Shown here piece by piece: positions 27,756 through 37,269 of a DNA stretch of 39,671 bases. Positions within the stretch are counted from its first letter, which is position 1. Each line of letters starts with the position of its first letter. The stretch comes from Bacillota bacterium (GTDB taxonomy: Bacteria; Bacillota; Limnochordia; DTU087). The notes beneath the pieces were generated by a model. That model was given only the letters and a program-made list of their open reading frames with translations, made no database searches and was not told the DNA's origin. The translations under genes and the position numbers were made by a program. The stretch spans positions 1 to 39,671 of the forward strand of contig JAAYGR010000052.1 in NCBI GenBank assembly GCA_012727675.1, in the 5' to 3' direction.

Positions 27756-29393
27756 TTACGGCTGGCCTCCGGCCAGAACCGTCTCCGGCGCTGTGACCTC
27801 AACTTTAATCCAATGGGCAAGCCGCGGCAAGTGGCCGACATCAGCTGGTTCGATGACGATGGAGGCCGCATCTAGCACCTTGGCCATCTCATCTACTTCA
27901 CGGCGTTCAAGTCCCGCAAACAGCGCCGCTAACTGCGCCTCCGGCAGCCGCCTGTGAACCGGCGCCGCAACTTCCCCTGTCAGCACAATATTACCATCTC
28001 CAACGGCTGCCGACAACTGCTCGATTTCAAACTTGGGCTGGAAGAGTACTAGATCCTCCGGCAGCCGTGCCTCCAGTTCCTGCCGCAAAAGCTGTCCCAA
28101 TTCCTGCCTGCGGAAGGATTGTCCTAGGGCCCGGAAGCGGGCCGTCACCTTCACCGTCTCGGCCTCTTGGCCGGCCTCGGCATCCGGTTGAGAACTCTCT
28201 TTCTCCAGCTGTACCGACTCTAGAATAAGGACTGTTCCTTCCCCGTCAGCCTTGGCTTGAAGGATTTCCACTGCCCTCAGGCCTGCCTGCCTTCTGCAGG
28301 TAGCCTCAGCCCGTTCAATATCGCCTGAAGTTACCTGGGTCTGCTGCATACTACTGCCGCCCCTAAGGGGCTCAGGATTCCGCACAGCAAGCCGCTCCTG
28401 GAAGGAGCTGTCGGCAAAAAACCGCACCCGACCCTCTGCCACATTTCCTTCTTCACCGGGCTCTAGTGCCGTAATGGTAACCTCCTTCTGCCCCGCCCGG
28501 ACCCCCGTGGCTACATCAAGAAAATACTCGGTACTGCGGCCCGGCACCACCACCGGAGCATCGGTCTCAAAGACTATTCCTTCACCGGTGGTAAGGCGGG
28601 TCCCCTTGGGAACCTCCACCGGCTCATCCCCTTCATTGATAAATACCACCGTCCCCCTAGCAGGAGCTGTGCCGAGAGTCTCCCTCCCGGTAGCCGACAC
28701 CACCGCTTCGGTCTCAATCACTGCACTGACTGGATATAGAGGGAGCACAGGCCGATCCTCAGGAGCTGCCGTACCGCTTTTTGTCACCCCCAAGAGTTCA
28801 AAACCCTGACGGTACACCAAGACCTCAGGGGTCACAACTATCCTGACTTTTGGAACATAGAGGTAATACAAAAGTCCAATTGCTAGAGCGGCTATCACCA
28901 AAACCACCAGCTGCTGGCCTGCAAATACCCTGTTCCGGGTCCCGGCCAATGAGAAGGAGCCGCCGGCTGCATCTTTCCCTGCTTCTTTAGAGACGGTTAC
29001 GCCCTCCTGAATTGGTTCTAGCGCTCTATACAGCTCATATTCATTGGTGTAGCAGTCGATTTCCACTTCCTCCGCCAGCGCCTTGACAATGGAATCATCG
29101 CTGATGATCACCACACGGCGTTCGAGTTCAGCGGCGTACTGCTTCAGAAGCCTCAAATTAACTGGGTTTTTCAGTACAGTGGATTGGGCGTGATCGACAA
29201 AAACGGCCAGAGGATCTTGTGACGTGCGCAGGGCTGCAATCAAGGTCTGAAGCTCATCGGCAGGCTCTATTCGATAGAGTGGTCTTTCTTCAAAGCCCAG
29301 TTTACCCACCCCCCCAACTGCGTGGGTCAATTTCCGGCGGAAAACCTCATCCCGTCCGGGTGTGGGTTCCCGCGCGCTCCATGTAGTTTTCAA
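27756..29393 (-). CDS. Membrane-anchored protein with baseplate J/gp47-like domain
   Basis: Rossmann-like N-terminus, one TM (QLVVLVIAALAIGLLYYLYV), then GTVVFINEGDEPVEVPKGTRLTTGEGIVFETDAPVVVPGRS...ITALEPGEEGNVAEG. N-terminal start uncertain (overlaps ireB). Confidence 0.7.
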   Translation of the reverse strand: MKTTWSAREPTPGRDEVFRRKLTHAVGGVGKLGFEERPLYRIEPADELQTLIAALRTSQDPLAVFVDHAQSTVLKNPVNLRLLKQYAAELERRVVIISDDSIVKALAEEVEIDCYTNEYELYRALEPIQEGVTVSKEAGKDAAGGSFSLAGTRNRVFAGQQLVVLVIAALAIGLLYYLYVPKVRIVVTPEVLVYRQGFELLGVTKSGTAAPEDRPVLPLYPVSAVIETEAVVSATGRETLGTAPARGTVVFINEGDEPVEVPKGTRLTTGEGIVFETDAPVVVPGRSTEYFLDVATGVRAGQKEVTITALEPGEEGNVAEGRVRFFADSSFQERLAVRNPEPLRGGSSMQQTQVTSGDIERAEATCRRQAGLRAVEILQAKADGEGTVLILESVQLEKESSQPDAEAGQEAETVKVTARFRALGQSFRRQELGQLLRQELEARLPEDLVLFQPKFEIEQLSAAVGDGNIVLTGEVAAPVHRRLPEAQLAALFAGLERREVDEMAKVLDAASIVIEPADVGHLPRLAHWIKVEVTAPETVLAGGQP

Positions 29394-29622
29394 CTAATTC
29401 AGAGAGAAGCTCGTCCCTTTCCACAGTCCGGATCAGCGTCCGGGCTTCTCGGTGGGATGTGATATATGTGGGGTCTCCCGACATCAAATAGCCTACCAAT
29501 TGGGCAACGGGATCATACCCTCTTTCATCCAAGGCGGCAAAAACCCGTGTGAGCACCATGGCCGCCCGGGAGCGAGAAGGTCCATAGTTGTACAAGGTTG
29601 TTTCGTCCCGGAGTCTATCCAC
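29347..29622 (-). CDS. ireB: IreB family regulatory phosphoprotein (DUF965/YrzL)
   Basis: VFAALDERGYDPVAQLVGYLMSGDPTYITSHREARTLIRTVERDELLSELVENYM; GTG start after AGGGGGTG. Confidence 0.92.
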   Translation of the reverse strand: MDRLRDETTLYNYGPSRSRAAMVLTRVFAALDERGYDPVAQLVGYLMSGDPTYITSHREARTLIRTVERDELLSELVENYMERAGTHTRTG

Positions 29623-29692
29623 ATGAACACCCCCTGGTTTATCCACCTCACCTTGCATATTCTGGAATTTATGTAACTTTCCTGCCCATCAC

Positions 29693-29724
29693 AAAAAAAC
29701 AAGCGGGACGCCAAACGCCCCGCT
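29693..29724 (-). terminator. Intrinsic terminator downstream of alaS
   Basis: Minus strand AGCGGG-loop-CCCGCT followed by G and seven T. Confidence 0.85.
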
Positions 29725-29756
29725 CATCGATATAAATCCTAATTCTAACACTAAGT

Positions 29757-32405
29757 CTACTGAACCGCTGCCAGCTGCTTCTTAATGCTTTCTACCGCCA
29801 ACTCTAAAGCAGCATCGATCTTGGCCGGCTCCCTGCCGCCGGCTTGGGCCATATCGGGCCTGCCGCCGCCTCCGCCGCCGGCAGCCTGGGCTGCCACCTT
29901 GACTATATCTCCAGCTTTAATGCCCTGTTTGACGATATCCGGAGTCACCATGGCCAGGAATAGGGCCTTATCTTCAAAGGCGGAACCCAGGAGAATGACC
30001 CCACTTCCCAGCTTCTCCCGCAAGCGATCGCCAAGGGTTCGAAGGCCTGCAGCATCCAAACCCTCTACTTTAGCCGACAATACCTTGAGCCCAGCTATTT
30101 CTTCAGCCTGCTGCAGCAGCTCATCACTCTGGGCGGCAGCCAGCTTGGCCTTCAACCGTTCGAGCTCCCGGGCCAGTTCCCGGTTTTCCTGCAGCAGCTT
30201 ATCGATGCGTTCCGGCAGCTCAGCAGTGGTAGTCTGAAGCTTTTCAGCTGCCTGGTGGAGCACTGCCTCTTGGGCAGCAATATGTTTAACAGCTGCTTTA
30301 CCGGTCAAAGCTTCGATGCGGCGGACACCAGCTGCCACAGCTCCTTCGCTGATGATCTTGAAAATCCCCAGGTCTCCGGTGCGGCGCACATGGGTGCCGC
30401 CGCACAGCTCCCTGCTGTAGTCCCCTACACTGATGACCCGCACCCGATCCTCGTACTTCTCATCAAACAGTGCAATGGCTCCATCTGCCCGGGCTTCATC
30501 AAGGCTCATTTCCTCCACTGTAACTTCCAGATTCTCCCGGATCCGATCATTTACCAGCTTCTCTACCCGGTCCAGTTCTTCTCTGGTGAGTGCACTGAGG
30601 TGTGTAAAGTCAAAACGGAGGCGATCCGGCTCTACCAAAGAACCTGCCTGGTTGACGTGTTCACCCAGCACCTCTTTCAAGGCTTTGTGGAGCAGATGGG
30701 TTGCTGTATGGTGACAGGCAGCTCCATCCCGATTCCGCTGATAGACTGTAGCCATCACGGTGTCTCCCGCCTGCACCAGTCCTGAAGTCACCCGGCCCTT
30801 GTGGATGATGAGACCCTCCACTGGAGACTCAACCCCCGTGATCTCAAGGGCTCCCTTACCGCCGGTCACTGTGCCGGTATCGGCAACCTGACCGCCGCCC
30901 TCGGCATAGAAGGGCGTCTTGGCTAGGACCAGCTCAATCTCCTGGCCCATTTCCGCCTCGTCGGCAAGCTGTCCATCAACCAGCAAAGCTTCAATTATGG
31001 TCTCAACTTCCAGCTGGTCATATCCTACAAACTGGCTGGTATATTGTTTCGCCAGTTCAACGTATACGCTGTCATCTTCACTGCCCAAGTAGCCTGTTTG
31101 TCCCCGGGCGGCTCTGGCCCGCTGCCTTTGTTCCTCCATCCGCTGGGCAAACTCCGCCTCATCTACCTCCATGCCCTCCTCTGCCAAGATCTCTTTGGTC
31201 AGCTCCAGGGGAAAGCCGTAGGTATCATACAGGCGGAAGGCATCGTCGCCGGACAACCGGTTCTGGTTCTGTGCCTCTAAGTTTTCCATGAGGTCCTTTA
31301 GCATCCTGAGGCCCTGATCTAAAGTTGCCTGGAATCTCTCTTCTTCCTTGCGGATAACCTCCAGGATATAATCCCGACGCTGGATCAGTTCAGGATATGC
31401 GTCTCCCATGGTATCCATAACTGCCTGGGCTATCTCCGGCAAGAAGATATCCCTGATGCCCAAGAGCCGGCCGTAGCGAACTGCCCGCCTGAGTAAGCGC
31501 CTCAGGACATATCCCCGGCCTTCGTTGCTCGGCAGGACACCGTCTGACACCAGGAAAGTAACGCTCCGGGTGTGATCGGCAATAACCCTAAGTGCTACCT
31601 CTACAGCCTCAGGTTCGTCATCTGCTTCAACAAGGTTAGCCACTGCATCCATGACAGATCTGAGGGCATCGGTCTCGAAAATGCTGTTTACACCTTGGAG
31701 GATAGCAGCTGCCCGATCAAGTCCCATTCCTGTGTCGATCCCGGTCTGTTCCAAAGGCACTAAGTTGCCGGCTTCATCTTGGTGGTACTGGATAAACACC
31801 AGATTCCAAAACTCCAAGTACCTCTCGCAGTCACATCCGGGCTTGCAGTCCGGTGATCCGCAGCCGTATTCAGGACCCCGGTCAAGGTGAAGCTCTGAGC
31901 AGGGACCGCAGGGTCCTACTCCAATTTCCCAGAAATTATCCTCCCGGCCTAACCGCACGATGCGGTCCTTGGGAACACCAATCTCCTCATTCCAAATCTG
32001 GAAGGCTTCATCATCATCGAGATAAATGGTTACCCACAGGCGGTCAACAGGCAGTTCCAGATGTTTCGTTGTAAACTCCCAAGCCCAGTGGATAGCTTCC
32101 CGCTTAAAATAGTCGCCGAAGGAGAAGTTCCCCAACATTTCGAAGAATGTCCCATGGCGATCGGTCTTGCCGACATTATCGATATCTGCCGTACGCAGGC
32201 AGCGCTGGCAGGTGGTAATTCTCTTAGACGGCGGCTTCTCTTTTCCCAAAAAATACGGCTTAAAGGGCACCATACCGGCACCTGTCAAAAGCAGTGTCGG
32301 ATCCCCGTGGGGGATCAGCGAAGCACTGGGCAGCCGCCTATGGCCCTTACCCTCAAAAAATTGCAGAAACATCTCCCGCAGTTCACTTACGCTCATGTAT
32401 TTCAT
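29757..32405 (-). CDS. alaS: Alanyl-tRNA synthetase
   Basis: LREMFLQFFEGKGHRRLPSASLIPHGDPTLLLTGAGMVPFKPYFLG, HHTATHLLHKAL, ELCGGTHVRRTGDLGIFKI, AAGGGGGGRPDMAQAGG. Confidence 0.98.
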   Translation of the reverse strand: MKYMSVSELREMFLQFFEGKGHRRLPSASLIPHGDPTLLLTGAGMVPFKPYFLGKEKPPSKRITTCQRCLRTADIDNVGKTDRHGTFFEMLGNFSFGDYFKREAIHWAWEFTTKHLELPVDRLWVTIYLDDDEAFQIWNEEIGVPKDRIVRLGREDNFWEIGVGPCGPCSELHLDRGPEYGCGSPDCKPGCDCERYLEFWNLVFIQYHQDEAGNLVPLEQTGIDTGMGLDRAAAILQGVNSIFETDALRSVMDAVANLVEADDEPEAVEVALRVIADHTRSVTFLVSDGVLPSNEGRGYVLRRLLRRAVRYGRLLGIRDIFLPEIAQAVMDTMGDAYPELIQRRDYILEVIRKEEERFQATLDQGLRMLKDLMENLEAQNQNRLSGDDAFRLYDTYGFPLELTKEILAEEGMEVDEAEFAQRMEEQRQRARAARGQTGYLGSEDDSVYVELAKQYTSQFVGYDQLEVETIIEALLVDGQLADEAEMGQEIELVLAKTPFYAEGGGQVADTGTVTGGKGALEITGVESPVEGLIIHKGRVTSGLVQAGDTVMATVYQRNRDGAACHHTATHLLHKALKEVLGEHVNQAGSLVEPDRLRFDFTHLSALTREELDRVEKLVNDRIRENLEVTVEEMSLDEARADGAIALFDEKYEDRVRVISVGDYSRELCGGTHVRRTGDLGIFKIISEGAVAAGVRRIEALTGKAAVKHIAAQEAVLHQAAEKLQTTTAELPERIDKLLQENRELARELERLKAKLAAAQSDELLQQAEEIAGLKVLSAKVEGLDAAGLRTLGDRLREKLGSGVILLGSAFEDKALFLAMVTPDIVKQGIKAGDIVKVAAQAAGGGGGGRPDMAQAGGREPAKIDAALELAVESIKKQLAAVQ

Positions 32406-32545
32406 CCATTATGGGCGGTGTCCGAGGCTGAATTATCCGAACAAAAAAAGCCGCCCGCTCCCTCCCTTACGCCCTGTGCCGTGCACAGTGAGCAGACTCG
32501 CCTTAAAATCAGGGCCTCCGCCTCCATTTTGGCGATAGTCCCCAT
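32402..32545 (-). CDS. Candidate 47-aa leader ORF upstream of and overlapping alaS (ATGA)
   Basis: MGTIAKMEAEALILRRVCSLCTAQGVREGAGGFFCSDNSASDTAHNG*; 7 Ala codons; stop TGA overlaps alaS ATG; no clear SD. Confidence 0.35.
   Translation of the reverse strand: MGTIAKMEAEALILRRVCSLCTAQGVREGAGGFFCSDNSASDTAHNG
32443..32497 (-). promoter_or_regulatory. Candidate attenuator/terminator hairpin in the alaS leader, overlapping a G-quadruplex motif
   Basis: Minus strand GTCTGCTC (32497-32490) pairs with GAGCGGGC (32460-32453), inner hairpin CTGTGC-ACG-GCACAG, then GGC and T7. G-tracts GGG-N5-GGG-N1-GGG-N3-GGG at 32474-32454. Confidence 0.4.
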
Positions 32546-32558
32546 TATTTACAGGATT

Positions 32559-32587
32559 ATCATAACTAAGCAGCATCCTTTTGTCAA
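32559..32587 (-). promoter_or_regulatory. Near-consensus sigma-A promoter for alaS (TTGACA-N17-TATGAT)
   Basis: Minus strand -35 TTGACA (32587-32582), 17-nt spacer, -10 TATGAT (32564-32559). Confidence 0.75.
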
Positions 32588-33606
32588 CCGGAGACCCTTA
32601 ACACACGGCCTATAAAGGAAAGGACTACCCTAAGGGCAGCAGCTGCAGGCACAGCCAGCAAGACGCCGCCAACTCCAAATAAGTTGCCCCCTGCCATAAG
32701 GGCAAAGATGGTTACAACAGGATGCAGCCCTACCCTAACTCCCAAGATACGGGGTGATAGGATCACAGCTTCCAATTGATTAACAGCAGTAAAAAGCAAA
32801 GCAACCCAGACGGCCTTCCACGGCGAATCTAGAAAAGCAAACATCACCGCGGGTATACCCCCAAGGACCGGCCCCAGGTAAGGGATTAGATCAAAGATAC
32901 CTGCAATAAGTCCCAGCAAGACAGCAAACTGGACATCCAGCAAGACCAAGCCCAGGGTAATCAATACTCCTACTATGAGGGAAATTGTCAGCCTGCCCAG
33001 GACAAAGCCGGTCAATACGCCGTCGATCTCCTGGATAAGCAGGACAAAGGCCGGCCGGAAAGAATCGGGAATGGCCTCCACCCACCGCTGGCCGATAGCA
33101 TCCCAATCCAGCAGAATGTAATAAGCCAAAACCGGTGCCAGTGTAAACCACAGGAGTTTGGAAAAAATCCCCACCAAAAAATCAACCAATTGGCGGGCAA
33201 ACTGCTGGATCAACTGCTCCGACCGCTGGATCATGTTATTGATGGCTTCCTGGAGGTTCACCGGCAGAGGCAGCCGCTTCAGGTCACCGACGGCACCCCG
33301 GGTAAGATCCTCGATCTTGTTGGTCTGCCTCGGCAAGCGGGCCAGCACTTGATTGAGCTCCGCGATCAAACTGGGGATAAAGGCATAGAACAAAATGCTG
33401 ACCACCACAGCAAACCCCAGGTAGACCAAAATAATAGCGGCCGCCCGGGGCACTTGACGTTCCTCCAGTTTTCTTACCAAGGGGTTGGCCAGGTAAGCTA
33501 TTGCCGCCCCCAGGATGAATGGGGCTAGAATTCCCCTCACGGCGTAAAGGAAAAGCAAGGCGATAGCAAGGCCCACCCCGTACAAGACGTACCTGAGTTG
33601 GAGCAT
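32584..33606 (-). CDS. AI-2E family transporter (YrrI/PerM-like permease)
   Basis: GAAIAYLANPLVRKLEERQVPRAAAIILVYL, FDLIPYLGPVLGGIPAVMFAFLDSPWKAVWVALLFTAVNQLEAVILSPRILG. Confidence 0.93.
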   Translation of the reverse strand: MLQLRYVLYGVGLAIALLFLYAVRGILAPFILGAAIAYLANPLVRKLEERQVPRAAAIILVYLGFAVVVSILFYAFIPSLIAELNQVLARLPRQTNKIEDLTRGAVGDLKRLPLPVNLQEAINNMIQRSEQLIQQFARQLVDFLVGIFSKLLWFTLAPVLAYYILLDWDAIGQRWVEAIPDSFRPAFVLLIQEIDGVLTGFVLGRLTISLIVGVLITLGLVLLDVQFAVLLGLIAGIFDLIPYLGPVLGGIPAVMFAFLDSPWKAVWVALLFTAVNQLEAVILSPRILGVRVGLHPVVTIFALMAGGNLFGVGGVLLAVPAAAALRVVLSFIGRVLRVSG

Positions 33607-33615
33607 ACCGCTTTG

Positions 33616-33858
33616 TTAGTCCCTCATCGAGCGCCAGCCAGCCCTGGCCATTCCCCTGCCCGCCTGCCAGGAGGAACCCATTCTGTGGGCCTTATCCCGC
33701 AGAGCGGTAATAGTGCGCTGTGCTGACTGCCGAACCTGGCGGTCTTTCTCCATGAGCATCCTTTCTGTGGCGCTGTCTGTCTTCAGCATCCAGTAAGCGC
33801 CCACAGCAGCACCGACTAGCCCACCGTAAATCAGACCCCTGATAAAGCGAGAATTCAT
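33616..33858 (-). CDS. Small YtxH-like membrane protein
   Basis: RGLIYGGLVGAAVGAYWML followed by a charged helix; SD AAGGAGGAG upstream. Confidence 0.55.
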   Translation of the reverse strand: MNSRFIRGLIYGGLVGAAVGAYWMLKTDSATERMLMEKDRQVRQSAQRTITALRDKAHRMGSSWQAGRGMARAGWRSMRD

Positions 33859-34001
33859 TACATTCTCCTCCTTGTGTGCAGCCTACCCTGAAGGTGACGC
33901 TGCAGTGGAACCACCGCAAACTAAACCAATGGGATGTTCTCTATCACCCAAAAGTAGTATGTCCGATTTAGCAGCGGCCCATAGAAGGAACAACTGCACA
34001 C

Positions 34002-35102
34002 CTAGGGAGAAAAAGACACTTTCTGCTGGATAACTCCTCCGCCGACCACCACATCTCCCTGATACCAAACAACCGCCTGACCCGGCGTAACGGCCCGCTG
34101 GGGCTCATGGAAAACGGTGATTACCCTGCCCGCTTCTCCAGGCCGAATCACCGCCTTAGCTGGACGATAATTGTACCGGATTTTAGCCTCAACCTCCAGC
34201 TCATCCTTTAAATCCGGGATGGCTATCCAGTTGACCAGTCCAGCTTCCAGCCCTTCAGCGAAGACATCCCGGTTTCTGCCTACCACCACACGGTTGTTTT
34301 CTGCATCAAGTTCAACTACATACAGCGGGTCAGGGCTGGAGATGCCCAGTCCTTTCCGCTGACCGATGGTATAAAACGCAATACCCTCATGGCGTCCCAG
34401 CACATTGCCCTCTGAATCTACGATATCCCCAGGCCGGCGGCTTTCAGGGGCATTCTCCCGCAGAAACTGGCGGTAATCATTGTTGGGAACGAAGCAGATC
34501 TCCTGGCTGTCAGGCTTACTGGCAACATCCAGCCCCAACCGGGCGGCCATCTCCCGGACTTCAGTCTTGCGATATTCTCCCAGGGGAAAGAGGGTATGGG
34601 CCAGCTGTTCTTGAGTCATACCATAAAGGGCATACGTCTGGTCCTTACTCTCATCTCTCCCCCGCCGGAGAATGTATCTGCCTGACCCTCGGTCCATCTC
34701 TATCCTGGCATAGTGGCCGGTGGCCACATAATCTGCATCAAGCTGCTGGGCCTTTCGCCAAAGGGAGCCAAACTTTATCTCCTGATTGCACAAGATACAG
34801 GGATTGGGGGTTCTGCCCTCCAAGTACTCCTGGGTAAAGGGTTCAATCACGGCTTCGGCAAAGGCTTCCTGCAAATTGACGACATAATAGGGAATATCCA
34901 GCTGGGCGGCTACCCTCCGGGCATCCTCGACAGCGTACAAGGAGCAGCAGCCCCCTTCAATGGTCTCCTGACCGGGCTGCCAGATCTGCATGGTGATTCC
35001 AATAACATCATAGCCTTGTTCCTTCAGCAAAGCAGCAGCCACTGAGCTGTCGACACCGCCGCTCATGGCGACTATAACCCTTTTCTTCTTGGAATTAGCC
35101 AT
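34002..35102 (-). CDS. mnmA: tRNA 2-thiouridine(34) synthase MnmA
   Basis: [66 protein letters not shown]; start at MANSKKKR. Confidence 0.97.
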   Translation of the reverse strand: MANSKKKRVIVAMSGGVDSSVAAALLKEQGYDVIGITMQIWQPGQETIEGGCCSLYAVEDARRVAAQLDIPYYVVNLQEAFAEAVIEPFTQEYLEGRTPNPCILCNQEIKFGSLWRKAQQLDADYVATGHYARIEMDRGSGRYILRRGRDESKDQTYALYGMTQEQLAHTLFPLGEYRKTEVREMAARLGLDVASKPDSQEICFVPNNDYRQFLRENAPESRRPGDIVDSEGNVLGRHEGIAFYTIGQRKGLGISSPDPLYVVELDAENNRVVVGRNRDVFAEGLEAGLVNWIAIPDLKDELEVEAKIRYNYRPAKAVIRPGEAGRVITVFHEPQRAVTPGQAVVWYQGDVVVGGGVIQQKVSFSP

Positions 35103-35484
35103 TATTGTCCTCGGCACCCTTTTGCTTAGCCAGATAATCGTCGATTGCCTTCCGCAGGGCATCTGCCGCTAGATTAGAACAGTGCATCTTTACCGGCGGC
35201 AGTCCATCCAGGGCTTCAGCCACCGCAGTATTGCTGATCTGCAAAGCCTCTTCTATTGTCTTGCCCTTCACCAGTTCTGTGATCATGCTGCTGGTGGCAA
35301 TGGCGGCACCGCATCCGAAGGTCTTAAAGCGGGCATCGACGATGCGGCCGTCTTCAACCTTAATCCACAGTTTCATTATGTCCCCGCAGACTGCATTTCC
35401 TTCAGTACCGACACCGTCGGCATCGGGTATCTCCCCTACATTACGGGGATTGGTAAAGTGGTCCATTACCTTTTCACTGTACAT
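35095..35484 (-). CDS. iscU: Iron-sulfur cluster scaffold protein IscU/NifU-like
   Basis: [74 protein letters not shown]. Confidence 0.95.
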   Translation of the reverse strand: MYSEKVMDHFTNPRNVGEIPDADGVGTEGNAVCGDIMKLWIKVEDGRIVDARFKTFGCGAAIATSSMITELVKGKTIEEALQISNTAVAEALDGLPPVKMHCSNLAADALRKAIDDYLAKQKGAEDNNG

Positions 35485-35517
35485 GGCGCTGAGCTCCCCC
35501 TCCCAAAGTCTGTGTAT

Positions 35518-36699
35518 TTAATGTGTTTTGCAGAATGCATCGGCATCGTACAGGGGCGACATCTGCCGCAGCCTGTCTACAATCCCAGGTAGAGCCTCCA
35601 GCACGTTATCTATGTCTGCGGCCGACGTACCCCTGCCCAAGGTTAGCCTTAAGGACCCATGGGCAATCTCATGGGGCAAGCCCAAAGCTAGCAATACATG
35701 GGATGGTTCTAGGGAACCTGACGTACAGGCTGAGCCGCTGGAGGCAGCGATCCCCTGCATATCTAAATTAAGTAAAAGGGACTCTCCCTCAATAAACTCA
35801 AAACATACGTTAACATTACCGGGCAGCCGCTTCTTCGGATGTCCATTGAGCCGGGTGTGGGGTATGCTTTCCATTATGCCTGTGATCAACTTATCCCGGA
35901 GCTCCTGCTGCCGCTCAATCTCCTTGTCCATTTCCGAAGCAGCCAACACCAAGGCCTCGGCCATCCCCACAATTCCCGCCACATTCTCTGTCCCCGCCCT
36001 GCGGTTGTGCTCCTGGGCACCGCCGTGGATCAAAGGATCCAGCCTGACCCCCCGGCGCACATACAAAGCACCGACACCCTTGGGACCGTAAAATTTGTGG
36101 GCAGACAGGCTCAAAAGGTCAACCCCCAGCTCTTGGACATTAACCGGGATATGGCCCACTGTCTGCACCGCATCGGTGTGGAACAGGATCTTCCGCTCCT
36201 TGAGGATCTTGCTGATCTCAGCAATGGGCTGGATAGTGCCGATCTCATTGTTGGCGTGCATGATACTCACCAAAATCGTCTCCGGGGTCAAAGCCGCGGC
36301 TACCGCGGATGGATCCACCAAGCCATATGAGTCAACCGGCAGCACGGTAATTCTAAAACCGTGTTTCTCCAGATACCGGCACGTGTTGTATACCGCGTGG
36401 TGTTCGATGGCCGATGTAATTATGTGGTTGCCCCGGTCTCTCAGGGCGAAGGCTGCGCCCTTTATGGCCAAATTGTCTGCCTCGGAGCCTCCTGATGTGA
36501 AAATGATCTCCCTGGGTGATGCTCCCAGAATCGTCGCGATTCTATCCCGGGCCCGGTCTAGAGCCTTCCGGGCTTCCCTGCCTTCTCCATAGATGCTGGA
36601 TGGGTTGCCGTACTCTCCCTTGAGGAAGGGCAGCATCGCCTCCAGAACCTCCGGGCGCATTGGTGTCGTCGATGCGTGGTCTAAGTATATCCGATTCAC
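35518..36699 (-). CDS. iscS: Cysteine desulfurase (NifS/IscS family)
   Basis: [75 protein letters not shown] start after AGGGGGTG. Confidence 0.96.
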   Translation of the reverse strand: MNRIYLDHASTTPMRPEVLEAMLPFLKGEYGNPSSIYGEGREARKALDRARDRIATILGASPREIIFTSGGSEADNLAIKGAAFALRDRGNHIITSAIEHHAVYNTCRYLEKHGFRITVLPVDSYGLVDPSAVAAALTPETILVSIMHANNEIGTIQPIAEISKILKERKILFHTDAVQTVGHIPVNVQELGVDLLSLSAHKFYGPKGVGALYVRRGVRLDPLIHGGAQEHNRRAGTENVAGIVGMAEALVLAASEMDKEIERQQELRDKLITGIMESIPHTRLNGHPKKRLPGNVNVCFEFIEGESLLLNLDMQGIAASSGSACTSGSLEPSHVLLALGLPHEIAHGSLRLTLGRGTSAADIDNVLEALPGIVDRLRQMSPLYDADAFCKTH

Positions 36700-36716
36700 T
36701 TCTACACCCCCTGGTG

Positions 36717-37172
36717 TCAACAATGGCCTTTGCCGGAATCATCTGGGGCGGCATCCTGCGGCACTTCTTTGCACAAATCTGCTAAGCTGGTGGAATCTAG
36801 AACTTCGATCATGCTGTCCCGGAGCCTTTCCCAAACGCCCCGGGTAGGACAAGAAGCATGGCGCTCGCAATCGGCCTCAGCATCTAGATCAACACAGCTC
36901 ACCGGTGCTATTGGTCCTTCAAGTGCCCGGATCACATCTCCCACGCTGATTGCCTCCGGAGACCGAGCCAGCTCATATCCACCCCTGGCTCCCCGGACAC
37001 CCCTCACCAACCCTGCTTTTCGTAATGTGCCCATCAACTGCTCCAGGTAATTCTCCGAAAGGGCCTGCTTCTCCGCCACCACCTTAAGTGGTACCGGACC
37101 TTGGCCGTGGGCCATTGCCAGTTCATACATAGCCCTAATCCCATAACCGCCTTTGGTAGAAATTCGCAATAC
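36717..37172 (-). CDS. Rrf2 family transcriptional regulator (IscR/CymR-like)
   Basis: [70 protein letters not shown]; three Cys in C-terminal region. Confidence 0.93.
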   Translation of the reverse strand, partial: VLRISTKGGYGIRAMYELAMAHGQGPVPLKVVAEKQALSENYLEQLMGTLRKAGLVRGVRGARGGYELARSPEAISVGDVIRALEGPIAPVSCVDLDAEADCERHASCPTRGVWERLRDSMIEVLDSTSLADLCKEVPQDAAPDDSGKGHC

Positions 37173-37189
37173 GCTGCTACCCCCTAAGC

Positions 37190-37216
37190 TAATTCCGACC
37201 AACTTACTAGGAATTA
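37190..37216 (-). promoter_or_regulatory. Probable Rrf2-family operator
   Basis: Perfect inverted repeat TAATTCC-N13-GGAATTA just downstream of the iscR -10, resembling CymR/IscR-type boxes. Confidence 0.65.
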
Positions 37217-37223
37217 CAAACAC

Positions 37224-37252
37224 ATAATAGCACTCGGTTTAGGGAGTGTCAA
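37224..37252 (-). promoter_or_regulatory. Sigma-A promoter of the iscR-iscS-iscU-mnmA operon (TTGACA-N17-TATTAT)
   Basis: Minus strand -35 TTGACA (37252-37247), 17-nt spacer, -10 TATTAT (37229-37224). Confidence 0.75.
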
Positions 37253-37269
37253 TATGTTTTTTGGGTGAT

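Noticed and set aside
29347-29393. Overlap of ireB and the baseplate J-like ORF as a real coding overlap
   Set aside because: More likely an over-extended start of the downstream ORF; no good SD for the upstream start was seen.
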